DNA of 27,477 nt from JAEUNJ01 sp052035955 (GTDB lineage: Bacteria > Pseudomonadota > Gammaproteobacteria > Burkholderiales > Rhodocyclaceae): NCBI GenBank assembly GCA_052035955.1, contig JBPOHD010000068.1, positions 1 through 27,477 on the forward strand, in the 5' to 3' direction. The position numbers and the translations under genes were made by a program. Of the stretch, positions 14,938 through 27,384 are shown piece after piece. Each line of letters starts with the position of its first letter. Position 1 is the first letter of the stretch. Below the pieces are notes generated by a model. That model was not told the DNA's origin. It worked only from the letters and a program-made list of their open reading frames with translations, and did not search any database.

Positions 14938-16206
14938 TCAGAACAACTCCACCTTCGGCCCTTCGGACGCCTGGGCCGGCGCCTGGTTCAGCGCCCCCCG
15001 GTGGGAGGTCCGTTGGGATTGCATGACGTACTGGCTGAAGATCTCCTCGAGCTGCTCGGCCAGCGGCGTCACCTTCACGTTCGGGTCCTCGCAATTGCGC
15101 AGGCGTTCGGCCAGCGTCGTGGCGTGCCTGTCCAGCCGGTCCAGGGCCTGGACGATGGTCTCCAGCTGCTGCCGCGTCACGTCCTGGAACTGGATGCTGG
15201 CGATGGCCTCCATGAACATCCTGGCCAGCTGCCCGCTGCTGCCGCTCACCGTCTCCATGATCTCGGCATCGCGGCGGGCGAGCTCCTGGTAGCTGCGCCC
15301 CACGTCGTCCAGCTGGTGGGCGAAGCTCTCCAGGGCCGCCTGCTCGGCGTCGATGTTGGTCGAGGCGAGCTTTTCCTCGAACTGGGTCTCGATGGTGCTG
15401 GCGACGGATTCGATCCCCTGGTTGATCTGGGAGACGGCCTTGTCGGCGGCGGCGGACAGCTTGCGGACCTCGTCGGCCACCACGGCGAACCCCCGTCCCG
15501 CCTCGCCGGCCCGGGCGGCCTCGATGGCGGCGTTCAGCGCCAGCAGGTTGGTCTGCCCGGAAATGTTGCGGATCAGCTGCACCAGGGCACCGAGGGACCG
15601 GGCCTCCTTCACCACCAGGGCCACGCGCTCCTGGTCCCGGTGGGCGGCGTCGATCCGTTCCCGGATGTAGGTCTCCAGCGTCGCGACGAGCTCCTTGTTG
15701 CGGACGATGCTCGCCTCGGACTCGTTGAGCAGGCGGTCCGACTGGGAGGCCGTCTCGCTGACGAAGTGCTCCAGGTGGGTGACCACCTCGTCGATGGACT
15801 GGAGCTTCGACATGATCGAGAAGGCGGCATCGTCGGTCTCCTTGATCACCGACTGGAGCTGCCCGCGCACCACGTTGTTGAATCCGGCCATCTGCACCAG
15901 TTCCTCGCCGACCTCCTCGCCGGCCACCATGCTGGCATCCATCCGCGACTGGGCATCCGCCCGGGCCTTCATGGCGCCGAACATCCAGTCCCGGTAGATG
16001 GCCACCGAGGCGAAGCGCTGGGCGGCATAGGTGACGGCGACGATGAAGAGGGCACCCAGCGAATCCCCCAGGGGATGGGACAGGCCGACGTAGGGCAGGA
16101 AATCCTCGTGGTACCACGGATGCAGGAAGTAGATCACCACGCCGGCCCCCACCCCGACGGCGAGGAAGATCAGCAGGCCGCGGCGGAGGATCTGGAGGAA
16201 ATCCAC
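14938..16206 (-). CDS. Short membrane chemoreceptor-like protein with CheZ-like D-x-x-x-Q motif
   Basis: A 422-residue protein with two N-terminal membrane helices (about 8-28 and 50-68) separated by a loop of only about 20 residues, no HAMP domain, and a receptor signalling hairpin at about 205-255 (LIRNISGQTNLLALNAAIEA, GRGFAVVADEVRKL). After the hairpin, the C-terminal helix contains SIQFQDVTRQQLETIV at about 337-352. D342 and Q346 have the spacing and surroundings of the CheZ phosphatase active site (FQDLTGQ in enteric CheZ). The last residues are PKVELF, close to the CheD end KKIELF. With almost no periplasmic domain it probably senses in the membrane or cytoplasm, or serves as an array component rather than as a ligand receptor. 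It lies 9 bases after cheY. CheZ-like activity is an inference. Confidence 0.88.
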   Translation of the reverse strand: MDFLQILRRGLLIFLAVGVGAGVVIYFLHPWYHEDFLPYVGLSHPLGDSLGALFIVAVTYAAQRFASVAIYRDWMFGAMKARADAQSRMDASMVAGEEVGEELVQMAGFNNVVRGQLQSVIKETDDAAFSIMSKLQSIDEVVTHLEHFVSETASQSDRLLNESEASIVRNKELVATLETYIRERIDAAHRDQERVALVVKEARSLGALVQLIRNISGQTNLLALNAAIEAARAGEAGRGFAVVADEVRKLSAAADKAVSQINQGIESVASTIETQFEEKLASTNIDAEQAALESFAHQLDDVGRSYQELARRDAEIMETVSGSSGQLARMFMEAIASIQFQDVTRQQLETIVQALDRLDRHATTLAERLRNCEDPNVKVTPLAEQLEEIFSQYVMQSQRTSHRGALNQAPAQASEGPKVELF

Positions 16207-16215
16207 GCAATGCTC

Positions 16216-16581
16216 CTAGCGCAGGACGAGCTTGATGGTGTTCAGCAACTCGTCGGCGGTGGCCGGCTTGACCAGCCAGCCGGAGGCGCCGGCCGCCTTG
16301 GCCTCCGCCCGCTTGGCCTGCTGGGACTCGGTGGTGAGGAACAGGATGGGCATGAACTTGTAGCCCGGGAGCGTGCGCACCTGCTTGATGAAGTCGATCC
16401 CGTTCATGCCCGGCATGTTGAGGTCGGTGATCAGCAGGTCGATCTTGGTGCCGGCCTTGAACTTGGCCAGGCCCTCGTTGGCGTTGGCGGCCTTTTCGAC
16501 CCCGTAGCCGGCCTTGGCCAGGATGTTGGAAATGGACAGCAGGATGGTGGCCGAGTCGTCGACCAGCATGATGGTTTTCAA
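16216..16581 (-). CDS. cheY: Single-domain response regulator CheY
   Basis: A 121-residue stand-alone receiver: acidic pair in IMLVDDSATI (D8-D9), phospho-acceptor D53 in LLITDLNMPGMNGIDF, Thr in ILFLTTES, and Lys in SGWLVKPAT. As the first gene of the chemotaxis operon it is the likely CheA phosphate acceptor that reaches the flagellar switch; a pilus-type (PilG/PilH) or purely regulatory role is less likely here. The start is a TTG at 16581: GGAGG lies six bases upstream (16588-16592), and the next in-frame ATG would remove the first beta strand. The 296-base gap upstream (16582-16877) holds the candidate operon promoter and an FNR-like box and no gene. Confidence 0.93.
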   Translation of the reverse strand: MKTIMLVDDSATILLSISNILAKAGYGVEKAANANEGLAKFKAGTKIDLLITDLNMPGMNGIDFIKQVRTLPGYKFMPILFLTTESQQAKRAEAKAAGASGWLVKPATADELLNTIKLVLR

Positions 16582-16776
16582 GATGGGCCTCCAATGGGCG
16601 GGTGGCGGGTCATTCTTCTAGGTCTTCGCTCGGTCGGGTCTGGGGACCGGAACCTCTCTCCATGGTTCGATGACGGAGCCATCGTGCCTGCGGCAGGCAT
16701 GCGCCGGGACTGTTCGCGGATATTACTTTAGTTATACCTGCCCGCAGCTTGCCGGCGCCGCTCTGATTCTGGACCG

Positions 16777-16803
16777 AAATCGGCGGCGGAAGAGCATCTT
16801 TTT
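16777..16803 (-). promoter_or_regulatory. Possible sigma28 (FliA)-type promoter for the chemotaxis operon
   Basis: Read on the minus strand: AAAA, 15 bases, then GCCGATTT, against the FliA pattern TAAA-N15-GCCGATAA (9 of 12 positions). It lies about 195 bases before the cheY start, in the only sizeable gap upstream of the operon. FliA control would be expected for chemotaxis genes, but the match is partial. A second possible -10 (TATAAC on the minus strand, 16736 to 16731) lies downstream without a good -35. Confidence 0.3.
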
Positions 16804-16812
16804 CGTCCGCCC

Positions 16813-16826
16813 TTGATTTGCGTCAA
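16813..16826. promoter_or_regulatory. FNR/Dnr-like palindrome upstream of the chemotaxis operon
   Basis: TTGATTTGCGTCAA fits the CRP/FNR-family pattern TTGAT-N4-ATCAA with one mismatch. It is just upstream of the possible FliA-type promoter and between the hybrid kinase stop and cheY, so it could couple the chemotaxis operon to oxygen or nitrogen-oxide state. No functional proof is possible from sequence alone. Confidence 0.4.
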
Positions 16827-16877
16827 CGGCCCGGCCCCCTCTGCCGCCGCCCGGCTCCTGGCGGGGTATCCGCGCGT

Positions 16878-22008
<5,131 letters not shown>

Positions 22009-22025
<17 letters not shown>

Positions 22026-24957
22026 GGCGGGCGACCCAGGCGGTGATGTTGACGTGGGTGACGACGGCGCCGCGCGCCCCGTCGCGGATCGGCGCCGCAT
22101 GGAGCAGGAACCAGCGGCGCTCGGTCGGCGAATGGCAGGGGTACTCCATCAGGAACTGGTCGCTCTTGCCGGCGAGGATGCGGCGGATGCCGTTGGCGGC
22201 CTGGCGGGCGGTCTTCGCGTCCTCTGCGGAGCCGGCGCGGCAGGCCTTCAGGTAGTCCGCCCCCAATCCGGTATGTTGCAGGTCGGGGTCGCCATTGCGG
22301 CGGGCGAACTCGTTCCAGGCGGCATTGACCATGGCGATCCGCCCCTCGGCGTCGAGCACGGCCAGGTGCCCCGGCACCGAATCGATCACCGCCTGCAGGC
22401 GGCGCACGTCCTGCAGGGACGTGACGTCGATGAAGCTGAGCACCGCTCCGCGCATGTCGGCCGACGGGACGATGTAGGGCAGGATGCGCATGAGGTAGGT
22501 GCGCCCGTCGCCGGCCTTGATTTCCCGCTCGGTCTCCCGGTTGGCGGCGACGGTGGCCCGCAGGTCGCCGATGAAGTCGGGCTGTTCGAGCAGGTTGGCG
22601 AAGTCGTCGATGGGCCGGCCGAGGTCCGACTCGCGGATCTTGAACAGGCGCGTCGCCTCGGGGGTGAACCGCGTCAGGCGGAGCTGCCCGTCCACGAACA
22701 CGGTGGCGATGGCCGCCGCCTTGGCCATGCTGTCCAGGTCGGCGTTGAGCCGGTTGAGGATTTCGATCTTCTCCTGGTTCTCGGCGTTGACCGTGTAGAG
22801 CTCCTCGTTGACCGATTGCAGTTCCTCGTTGGAGCTCTGCAGCTCCTCGTTGGAGGCCATCAGCTCCTCGTTCGTCGCCTGCAGTTCCTCGTTGGAGGTT
22901 TCCAGTTCCTCGATGGTCGCCTGCAGGCTCTCCCTCGTCGCCGCGAGGTCCCGCTCCAGGTGCTGGATGCGCCGGGCCGTCTCCGTGTCCATGTCGATGG
23001 TCGGCAGGGTCGGGCTGGGCTCCGGGATGGGCTCGCCGTCCAGGGTGAGCAGCAGGGCCCGCTCCGGGCTGCCGGGAATCGAGACCGGCCGCGCCACCAG
23101 GCGGACGCGCTCGGCGCTGCCGTCCGGCAATTCGTAGGGAACCAGGTCCGACCGTACCGGGCCGTTGTCCTTGGCGGCCCGGTGCAGCAGGGCCAGGGCG
23201 ACCGGGCCCAGCCGCTCCGGCAACATGCGGCCCAGCTCCAGCGTGGCACTGCCCTCGGGCACCCGCAGGTAGCGCTGGGCCTCGCCGAAGACGTGGATCA
23301 GCTCGTGGGACGGGCTGACCAGCAGGCTCGGCGGAACATAGCTGCGCAGCAACTGGGTCTGGCCGGCGTCGATGAGCCCGGATTCGGCGGTCGGGCGGTG
23401 TCGTCCGTGGCTCATCGTCCCCCGCCGGCCCGAATCGCCGGCCAGCCTCGGCCGCCCGGGCTCGATGGCGTCCATGGTCAGGGAGACATGGCGCAGGACC
23501 TTGAAGATCTTGTGCTTGCCGCTGATGGGCGAGAAATCGCGGCTGAGGTCGGCCAGGGATTCGCTGCTGCCGAGGAAGAGGTGGGCGCCGGGCACCATGG
23601 AATACTGCAGGCGGCGCAGGGTCCGCTCCTGGGCCTGGGGCTGGAAGTAGATGAGGACGTTGCGGCAGGACACCAGGTCCATGCGCGTGAAGGGCGGGTC
23701 CTCGAGCAGGTTGTGGCGGGCGAAGACGATGTTCTGGCGGATCTCGTTCTTGATCACGAAATGGTTGCCGCGCTTCGTGAAGTAGCGTTCCAGGCGTTCC
23801 GGCGAGACCTCGGCGGCGATGGATTCGGAATAGACGCCGCCACCGGCCACCTCGATGTTCTGCTGCTCCACGTCGGTGGCGAAGATCTTGAGCGGCGGCC
23901 AGCGGCGCAGCCTCTCGCAGGCCTCGGCGAAAAGGATGGCGATCGAATAAGCCTCCTCGCCGGTGGAGGCGCCGGCCACCCAGACCCGGATCGGCTGGCC
24001 GTCCCGCTTCTCCTCCAGGATGGCCTGCACGGAGTTCTGGCCCAGGAGCTCGAAGGACTCGGTGTCGCGAAAGAAACTGGTGACCGGGATCAGGATCTCC
24101 CGGCGCAGGGAGATCACCTCGCCCCGGTCGCCCTCCATCAGGCGCAGGTAGGCATCGAAATCCGGCACGTGCCTCACCTGCATGCGGCGCTCGATGCGGC
24201 GCAGCACCGTGGCCGCCTTGTAGTCGCGGAAATTGACGCCGCCCAACTGGTGCAGCAGATGGAGGATTTCTTCCAGCGCGGACCCCTTTTCCAGGGGTAC
24301 CAGGGGCTGCCCCCCCTGCACGAGATGGGGCCGCGGGGCCTGGTGGATATGGTCCAGGACGCGGGCGGCGAGGGCGTCGGGAGGCAGCACCTCGTCCACC
24401 AGGCCGGTGGCGATGACGCTGCGCGGCATGCCGTCGAACTTGGCCGACTCCAGGTCCTGGGCGAGCAGGAAGCCGCCCGCATCATTGACCGTCACCGCGC
24501 CCCGGGTGCCGTCGGAACCGGTTCCGGAGAGGACGACGGCCACGGCCCGGCTGCCGTATTCCCGGGCCAGGGAGGTGAAGAAGAGGTCGATCGGCAGGGA
24601 CAGGCCGCGCGGGTTCTTCGGCGACAGGTGAAGCTGGCCGGCCGACACCGTCATCAGGCTGCCCGGCGGGATCAGGTAGACGTGGTCGGCCTCCAGGGCC
24701 ATGGCGTCCTCGACCACCGTCACCGGCATGCGGGTATGCCGGGCCAGGAGGTTGGCCATCATGCTCTTGTGGTCCGGCGACAGGTGCTGGATCACCACGA
24801 AGGCGGCACCGGAATCGGCGGGGATGCCCTGGAAGAAGCGTTCCAGGGCATCGAGCCCGCCGGCCGAGGCGCCAATTCCAATGACATATCCGTCGAAGGC
24901 GTCCTGACGCCGCGCGTCGGCGCTGGACGCTGGTCTTGCGCTTCCGGATCTGGTCAT
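22009..24957 (-). CDS. CheB-CheR-PAS fusion protein
   Basis: A 982-residue cytoplasmic fusion. Residues about 22-205 are a CheB methylesterase domain without a receiver; the triad is S31 (GIGASAGGL), H58 (VIQHLSPDH) and D149 (LSGTGSDGT). Residues about 225-490 are a CheR methyltransferase domain (FRDTESF, VAGASTGEEAYSIA, SCRNVLIYF). A divergent segment (about 520-660) is followed by a heptad coiled coil (about 679-720, repeated NEEL units) and two PAS domains (about 745-860 and 865-975). GGGAG lies nine bases before the ATG at 24957. The hybrid kinase gene overlaps its 3' end, which implies translational coupling and a shared signalling role. Whether it modifies the partner kinase, chemoreceptors, or something else is unknown. 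It is separate from the main chemotaxis operon, which has its own cheR and cheB. Confidence 0.95.
22796..22921 (-). repeat. Tandem 21-bp repeat coding for heptads in the CheB-CheR-PAS fusion
   Basis: About six imperfect 21-base units encode seven-residue repeats of the form [S/T/V]-N-E-E-L-[Q/M/Y]-x (for example SNEELQA, TNEELMA, VNEELYT). The length of seven codons fits a coiled coil with Leu at a fixed heptad position. It links the CheR half to the PAS half and probably mediates dimerisation. Copy number could change by slippage or recombination without breaking the frame. Confidence 0.85.
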
Positions 24958-25082
24958 GGGTGGTGTCTCCCGGGCGCGGCCGCACTCTTCCGGCGGCAGG
25001 CCCCAAGCGCGCGGACATGGGCCTGCGCGGAAGCGAATTCTGTACCGAGAAGCCGCGGCTCGATCGAGTTTCTGGCTGTCGT

Positions 25083-25096
25083 TTGACCTGGGTCAA
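25083..25096. promoter_or_regulatory. FNR/Dnr-like palindrome between cheB-cheR fusion and flavin reductase genes
   Basis: TTGACCTGGGTCAA is a perfect inverted repeat (TTGAC-N4-GTCAA) of the CRP/FNR-family half-site type. Its centre is about 85 bases before the reductase ATG and about 132 bases before the divergent fusion gene ATG. A GATACT hexamer at 25142-25147 would put a reductase transcript start about 60-65 bases from the box centre, close to the usual class I activator spacing. The 217-base gap holds no gene. Confidence 0.45.
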
Positions 25097-25174
25097 AGCC
25101 GATCCGGGTTCGCAAGTCTGCCGCGCGGGAGCCCGATCGTGGATACTTCGCCTTTTCCCTCGACCGGAGATTCC

Positions 25175-26263
25175 ATGCTCTTCACTCCCTGCACCCGGGG
25201 CGACCTCACCCTCTCCAACCGGATCGTGATGGCGCCCATGACCCGCTGCCGCGCCAACCACGCCGACGCCATCCCCAACGACCTGATGGTCCAGTACTAC
25301 CGGCAGCGCGCCTCGGCCGGCCTGATCCTGGCCGAAGGCACGCCGGTGTCCGACCGGGCGCGCGGCTACATCAACACGCCGGCCCTCTGGAACGAGGCCC
25401 AGGCCGAGGGCTGGAAAAAGGTCACCGATGCGGTCCACGCGGCGGGCGGCAAGATCTTCGTCCAGCTCTGGCACTGCGGTCGGGTCTCCAATTCGCTGCT
25501 GCATGCCGACCGCAGCCCGCCGGCGGCGCCGTCGGCCAGGGCGGCGGCCACCATGACCTTCGTTCCCGGTCCGGACGGCACGCCCATCCAGGCCAACTGC
25601 GAGGCGCCCCGGGCCATGACCACGGCCGAGGCCGAGGGCGTGGCGAAGGAATTCGCCAACGCGGCCCGCCTGTCGAAGCTGGCCGGCTTCGACGGCGCCG
25701 AGATCCACGGCGCCAACGGCTACCTGCTGGACCAGTTCCGTTGTCCCTACCTGAACGACCGCAACGACAAGTACGGCGGTTCCCTGGAGAACCGCTACCG
25801 GATGCTGCTCGAGGTGGTGGACGCGGTGGCCGCCGAACTGGGCCCCGAGCGGGTCTGCGTCCGCCAGTCGCCGCGCGGCGCCGCCAACGACATGCAGCCG
25901 GACCCCGATCCCATGGGCACCTACACCTGGATCGCCCGGGAAATGGACAAGCGCAGGATAGGCTTCCTGCACATCTACGACCAGTCGGCGACCTGGGTCC
26001 ACGACCCGGCCGACGACCTGCTGCCGGCCCTGCGCCAGGCCTACGGCGGCGCCCTCATGGTCTGCGGCGGCTTCAAGCGCGAGAAGGGCGAGGCCGTGCT
26101 GGCCCGCGGCGCCGACCTGGTGGCCATCGGCAAGCTCTTCATCTCCAACCCGGACCTGGTGGCGCGGCTGAAGACCAACGTGGACCTGAATCCCTGGGAT
26201 GCCACGACCTTCTACGCCGGCGGTCCCAAGGGTTACATCGACTACCCGAACGCCAGCGAATAG
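25175..26263 (+). CDS. Old Yellow Enzyme family FMN-dependent ene-reductase (NemA-like)
   Basis: A 362-residue FMN-binding TIM-barrel enzyme that would reduce activated C=C bonds (enones, maleimides) or nitro compounds with NAD(P)H. Visible motifs: MAPMTRCRA with T23 at the flavin-tuning position of classical OYEs, FVQLWHCGRVS, the substrate-binding pair H178 and N181 with proton-donor Tyr Y183 in EIHGANGYLLDQF, NDKYGGSLENR, and the C-terminal FMN-phosphate loop (VAIGKLFISNPDLVARL) with FYAGGPKGYIDYP. Length matches NemA and related xenobiotic reductases. GGAG lies five bases before the ATG at 25175. The gene stands alone between the divergent signalling genes and livG. An FNR-like palindrome upstream suggests control by oxygen or nitrogen oxides. 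The natural substrate is unknown. Confidence 0.93.
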   Translation: MLFTPCTRGDLTLSNRIVMAPMTRCRANHADAIPNDLMVQYYRQRASAGLILAEGTPVSDRARGYINTPALWNEAQAEGWKKVTDAVHAAGGKIFVQLWHCGRVSNSLLHADRSPPAAPSARAAATMTFVPGPDGTPIQANCEAPRAMTTAEAEGVAKEFANAARLSKLAGFDGAEIHGANGYLLDQFRCPYLNDRNDKYGGSLENRYRMLLEVVDAVAAELGPERVCVRQSPRGAANDMQPDPDPMGTYTWIAREMDKRRIGFLHIYDQSATWVHDPADDLLPALRQAYGGALMVCGGFKREKGEAVLARGADLVAIGKLFISNPDLVARLKTNVDLNPWDATTFYAGGPKGYIDYPNASE

Positions 26264-26278
26264 GGCGATCCGCGGCCC

Positions 26279-26306
26279 GGGATGCCGCCGCCGGGGGCGG
26301 CGTCCC
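26279..26306 (+). terminator. GC-rich hairpin after the reductase gene
   Basis: GGGATGCCGCC (26279-26289) pairs with GGCGGCGTCCC (26296-26306) over 11 bases with one G-T pair and a 6-base loop, starting 15 bases after the stop codon. No T run follows, so it is a terminator candidate by position and stability only. Confidence 0.45.
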
Positions 26307-26336
26307 GGCGGCCGGGCAGAGCACGACCGGGGGGCC

Positions 26337-26363
26337 TTGATGCCGCGCAATCTGTGCTAGATT
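26337..26363 (+). promoter_or_regulatory. Candidate promoter of the livG-like gene
   Basis: TTGATG (26337-26342) and TAGATT (26358-26363) are 15 bases apart, and TGC directly before TAGATT gives an extended -10 (TGnTAGATT), which can make up for a short spacer. Transcription would start near 26370, immediately before the palindrome at 26376-26399. Confidence 0.4.
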
Positions 26364-26375
26364 CCGGCCCCGGAA

Positions 26376-26399
26376 CCAACCAATCATTTGCTTGGTTGG
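26376..26399. promoter_or_regulatory. TetR-style operator palindrome upstream of livG-like gene
   Basis: CCAACCAA (26376-26383) and TTGGTTGG (26392-26399) form a perfect 8-base inverted repeat; allowing one mismatch, the arms extend to 11 bases around a 2-base centre, 24 bases in all. Position just after the predicted transcript start fits repression. Size and symmetry resemble operators of TetR-family regulators of acyl-CoA and branched-chain metabolism. The regulator gene is not in the window. Confidence 0.6.
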
Positions 26400-26437
26400 C
26401 GAAAAGAACAACGCGGTTGCAGGAGGAGCGCCGGGAC

Positions 26438-27277
26438 ATGGCCGGCATCGCCAATCCCATACTGGACATCGAGGGCGTCACGCTGGCCTTCGGGGGCGTC
26501 AAGGCCCTCAATGGCGTCAGCTTCGCGGTGGCGCCGGGTTCCATCACGTCGGTGATCGGGCCCAACGGGGCCGGCAAGACCTCGCTCTTCAACACGGTTT
26601 CCGGCTTCTACCGTCCCACCGAGGGCAGCATCCGCTTCCTCGGCCACGACATCAGCCGCCTGCCGGCGCCGCGCCGGGCCAAGCTGGGCCTGGCCCGCAG
26701 TTTCCAGAACATCGCCCTGTTCCGGGGCATGACGGTCCTCGACAACATCAAGCTCGGCCGCCACTGCCACCTGGACACCGGCGTCCTCGACGCCCTGCTC
26801 TACCTGGGCAAGGCCCGCCGGGAGGAGATGCGCCTGCGGGCCGACATCGAGGAAAGGATCATCGACTTCCTGGAAATCGACCACATCCGCAACGCCCCCG
26901 TGTCGGCCCTGTCCTATGGCCTGCAGAAGCGGGTGGAGATGGCCCGGGCCCTCGCCATGGAACCGCGCATCCTGATGCTCGACGAGCCGGTGGCCGGCAT
27001 GAACCGGGAGGAGACCGAGGACATGGCCCGCTTCATCCTCGACGTGCGCGAGGAGTGGGGCGTCACCATCCTGATGGTCGAGCACGACATGGGCATGGTC
27101 ATGGACATCTCCGACCACGTGGTGGTGCTCAATTTCGGCGAGGTGATCGCCGACGGCACCCCGGCCGAGGTGCAGGCCGACCCGGAAGTGATCCGCGCCT
27201 ACCTGGGCTCCGGCGACATCGGCGAACTGCGCCGCCGGCTGGTCGCCCAGCGCGAGGCGGCGGGAGCGGCGGCATGA
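26438..27277 (+). CDS. livG: Branched-chain amino acid-type ABC transporter ATPase (LivG family)
   Basis: A 279-residue ATPase that would energise a Liv/HAAT-type importer. Visible motifs are Walker A GPNGAGKTSLFN, the Q loop in ARSFQNIALF, the signature LSYGLQKRVEMARAL (Y-G-L-Q in place of the usual S-G-G-Q), Walker B ILMLDEPVAGMN, and the H loop MVEHDMGMVM. The inserted helical region and the C-terminal GDIGELRRRL are typical of the LivG subgroup. AGGAGG lies 11 bases before the ATG at 26438. Permease, binding-protein and second ATPase genes are expected downstream but lie beyond the window. Liv-type systems may carry amino acids, aromatic acids, urea or amides; the substrate is unknown. 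Its stop overlaps an ATG in the pattern ATGA, which is followed by repeat sequence. Confidence 0.94.
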   Translation: MAGIANPILDIEGVTLAFGGVKALNGVSFAVAPGSITSVIGPNGAGKTSLFNTVSGFYRPTEGSIRFLGHDISRLPAPRRAKLGLARSFQNIALFRGMTVLDNIKLGRHCHLDTGVLDALLYLGKARREEMRLRADIEERIIDFLEIDHIRNAPVSALSYGLQKRVEMARALAMEPRILMLDEPVAGMNREETEDMARFILDVREEWGVTILMVEHDMGMVMDISDHVVVLNFGEVIADGTPAEVQADPEVIRAYLGSGDIGELRRRLVAQREAAGAAA

Positions 27278-27364
27278 GCGCCCCGCGCGGCCGCCCGGAG
27301 GGGCGCAGCCACAAACACGGAGCCGCGCAGCGGCGAACCGCCGTCACCCCCTCCGGGGAGGGGG
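27277..27364. repeat. Interspersed repeat, copy 1
   Basis: The unit begins AGCGCCCCGCGCGG and shares its first 38 bases without mismatch with the copy at 27385. It ends in a perfect GC hairpin, CCCCCTCC/GGAGGGGG. The start-to-start distance is 108 bases, a multiple of three. It directly follows, and slightly overlaps, the livG stop codon. Confidence 0.75.
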
Positions 27365-27384
27365 ATGGGGGGAGGGGGCCATCC

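Noticed and set aside
22796..22921. CRISPR-like short tandem repeats
   Set aside because: Units are contiguous 21-mers without spacers and encode coiled-coil heptads.
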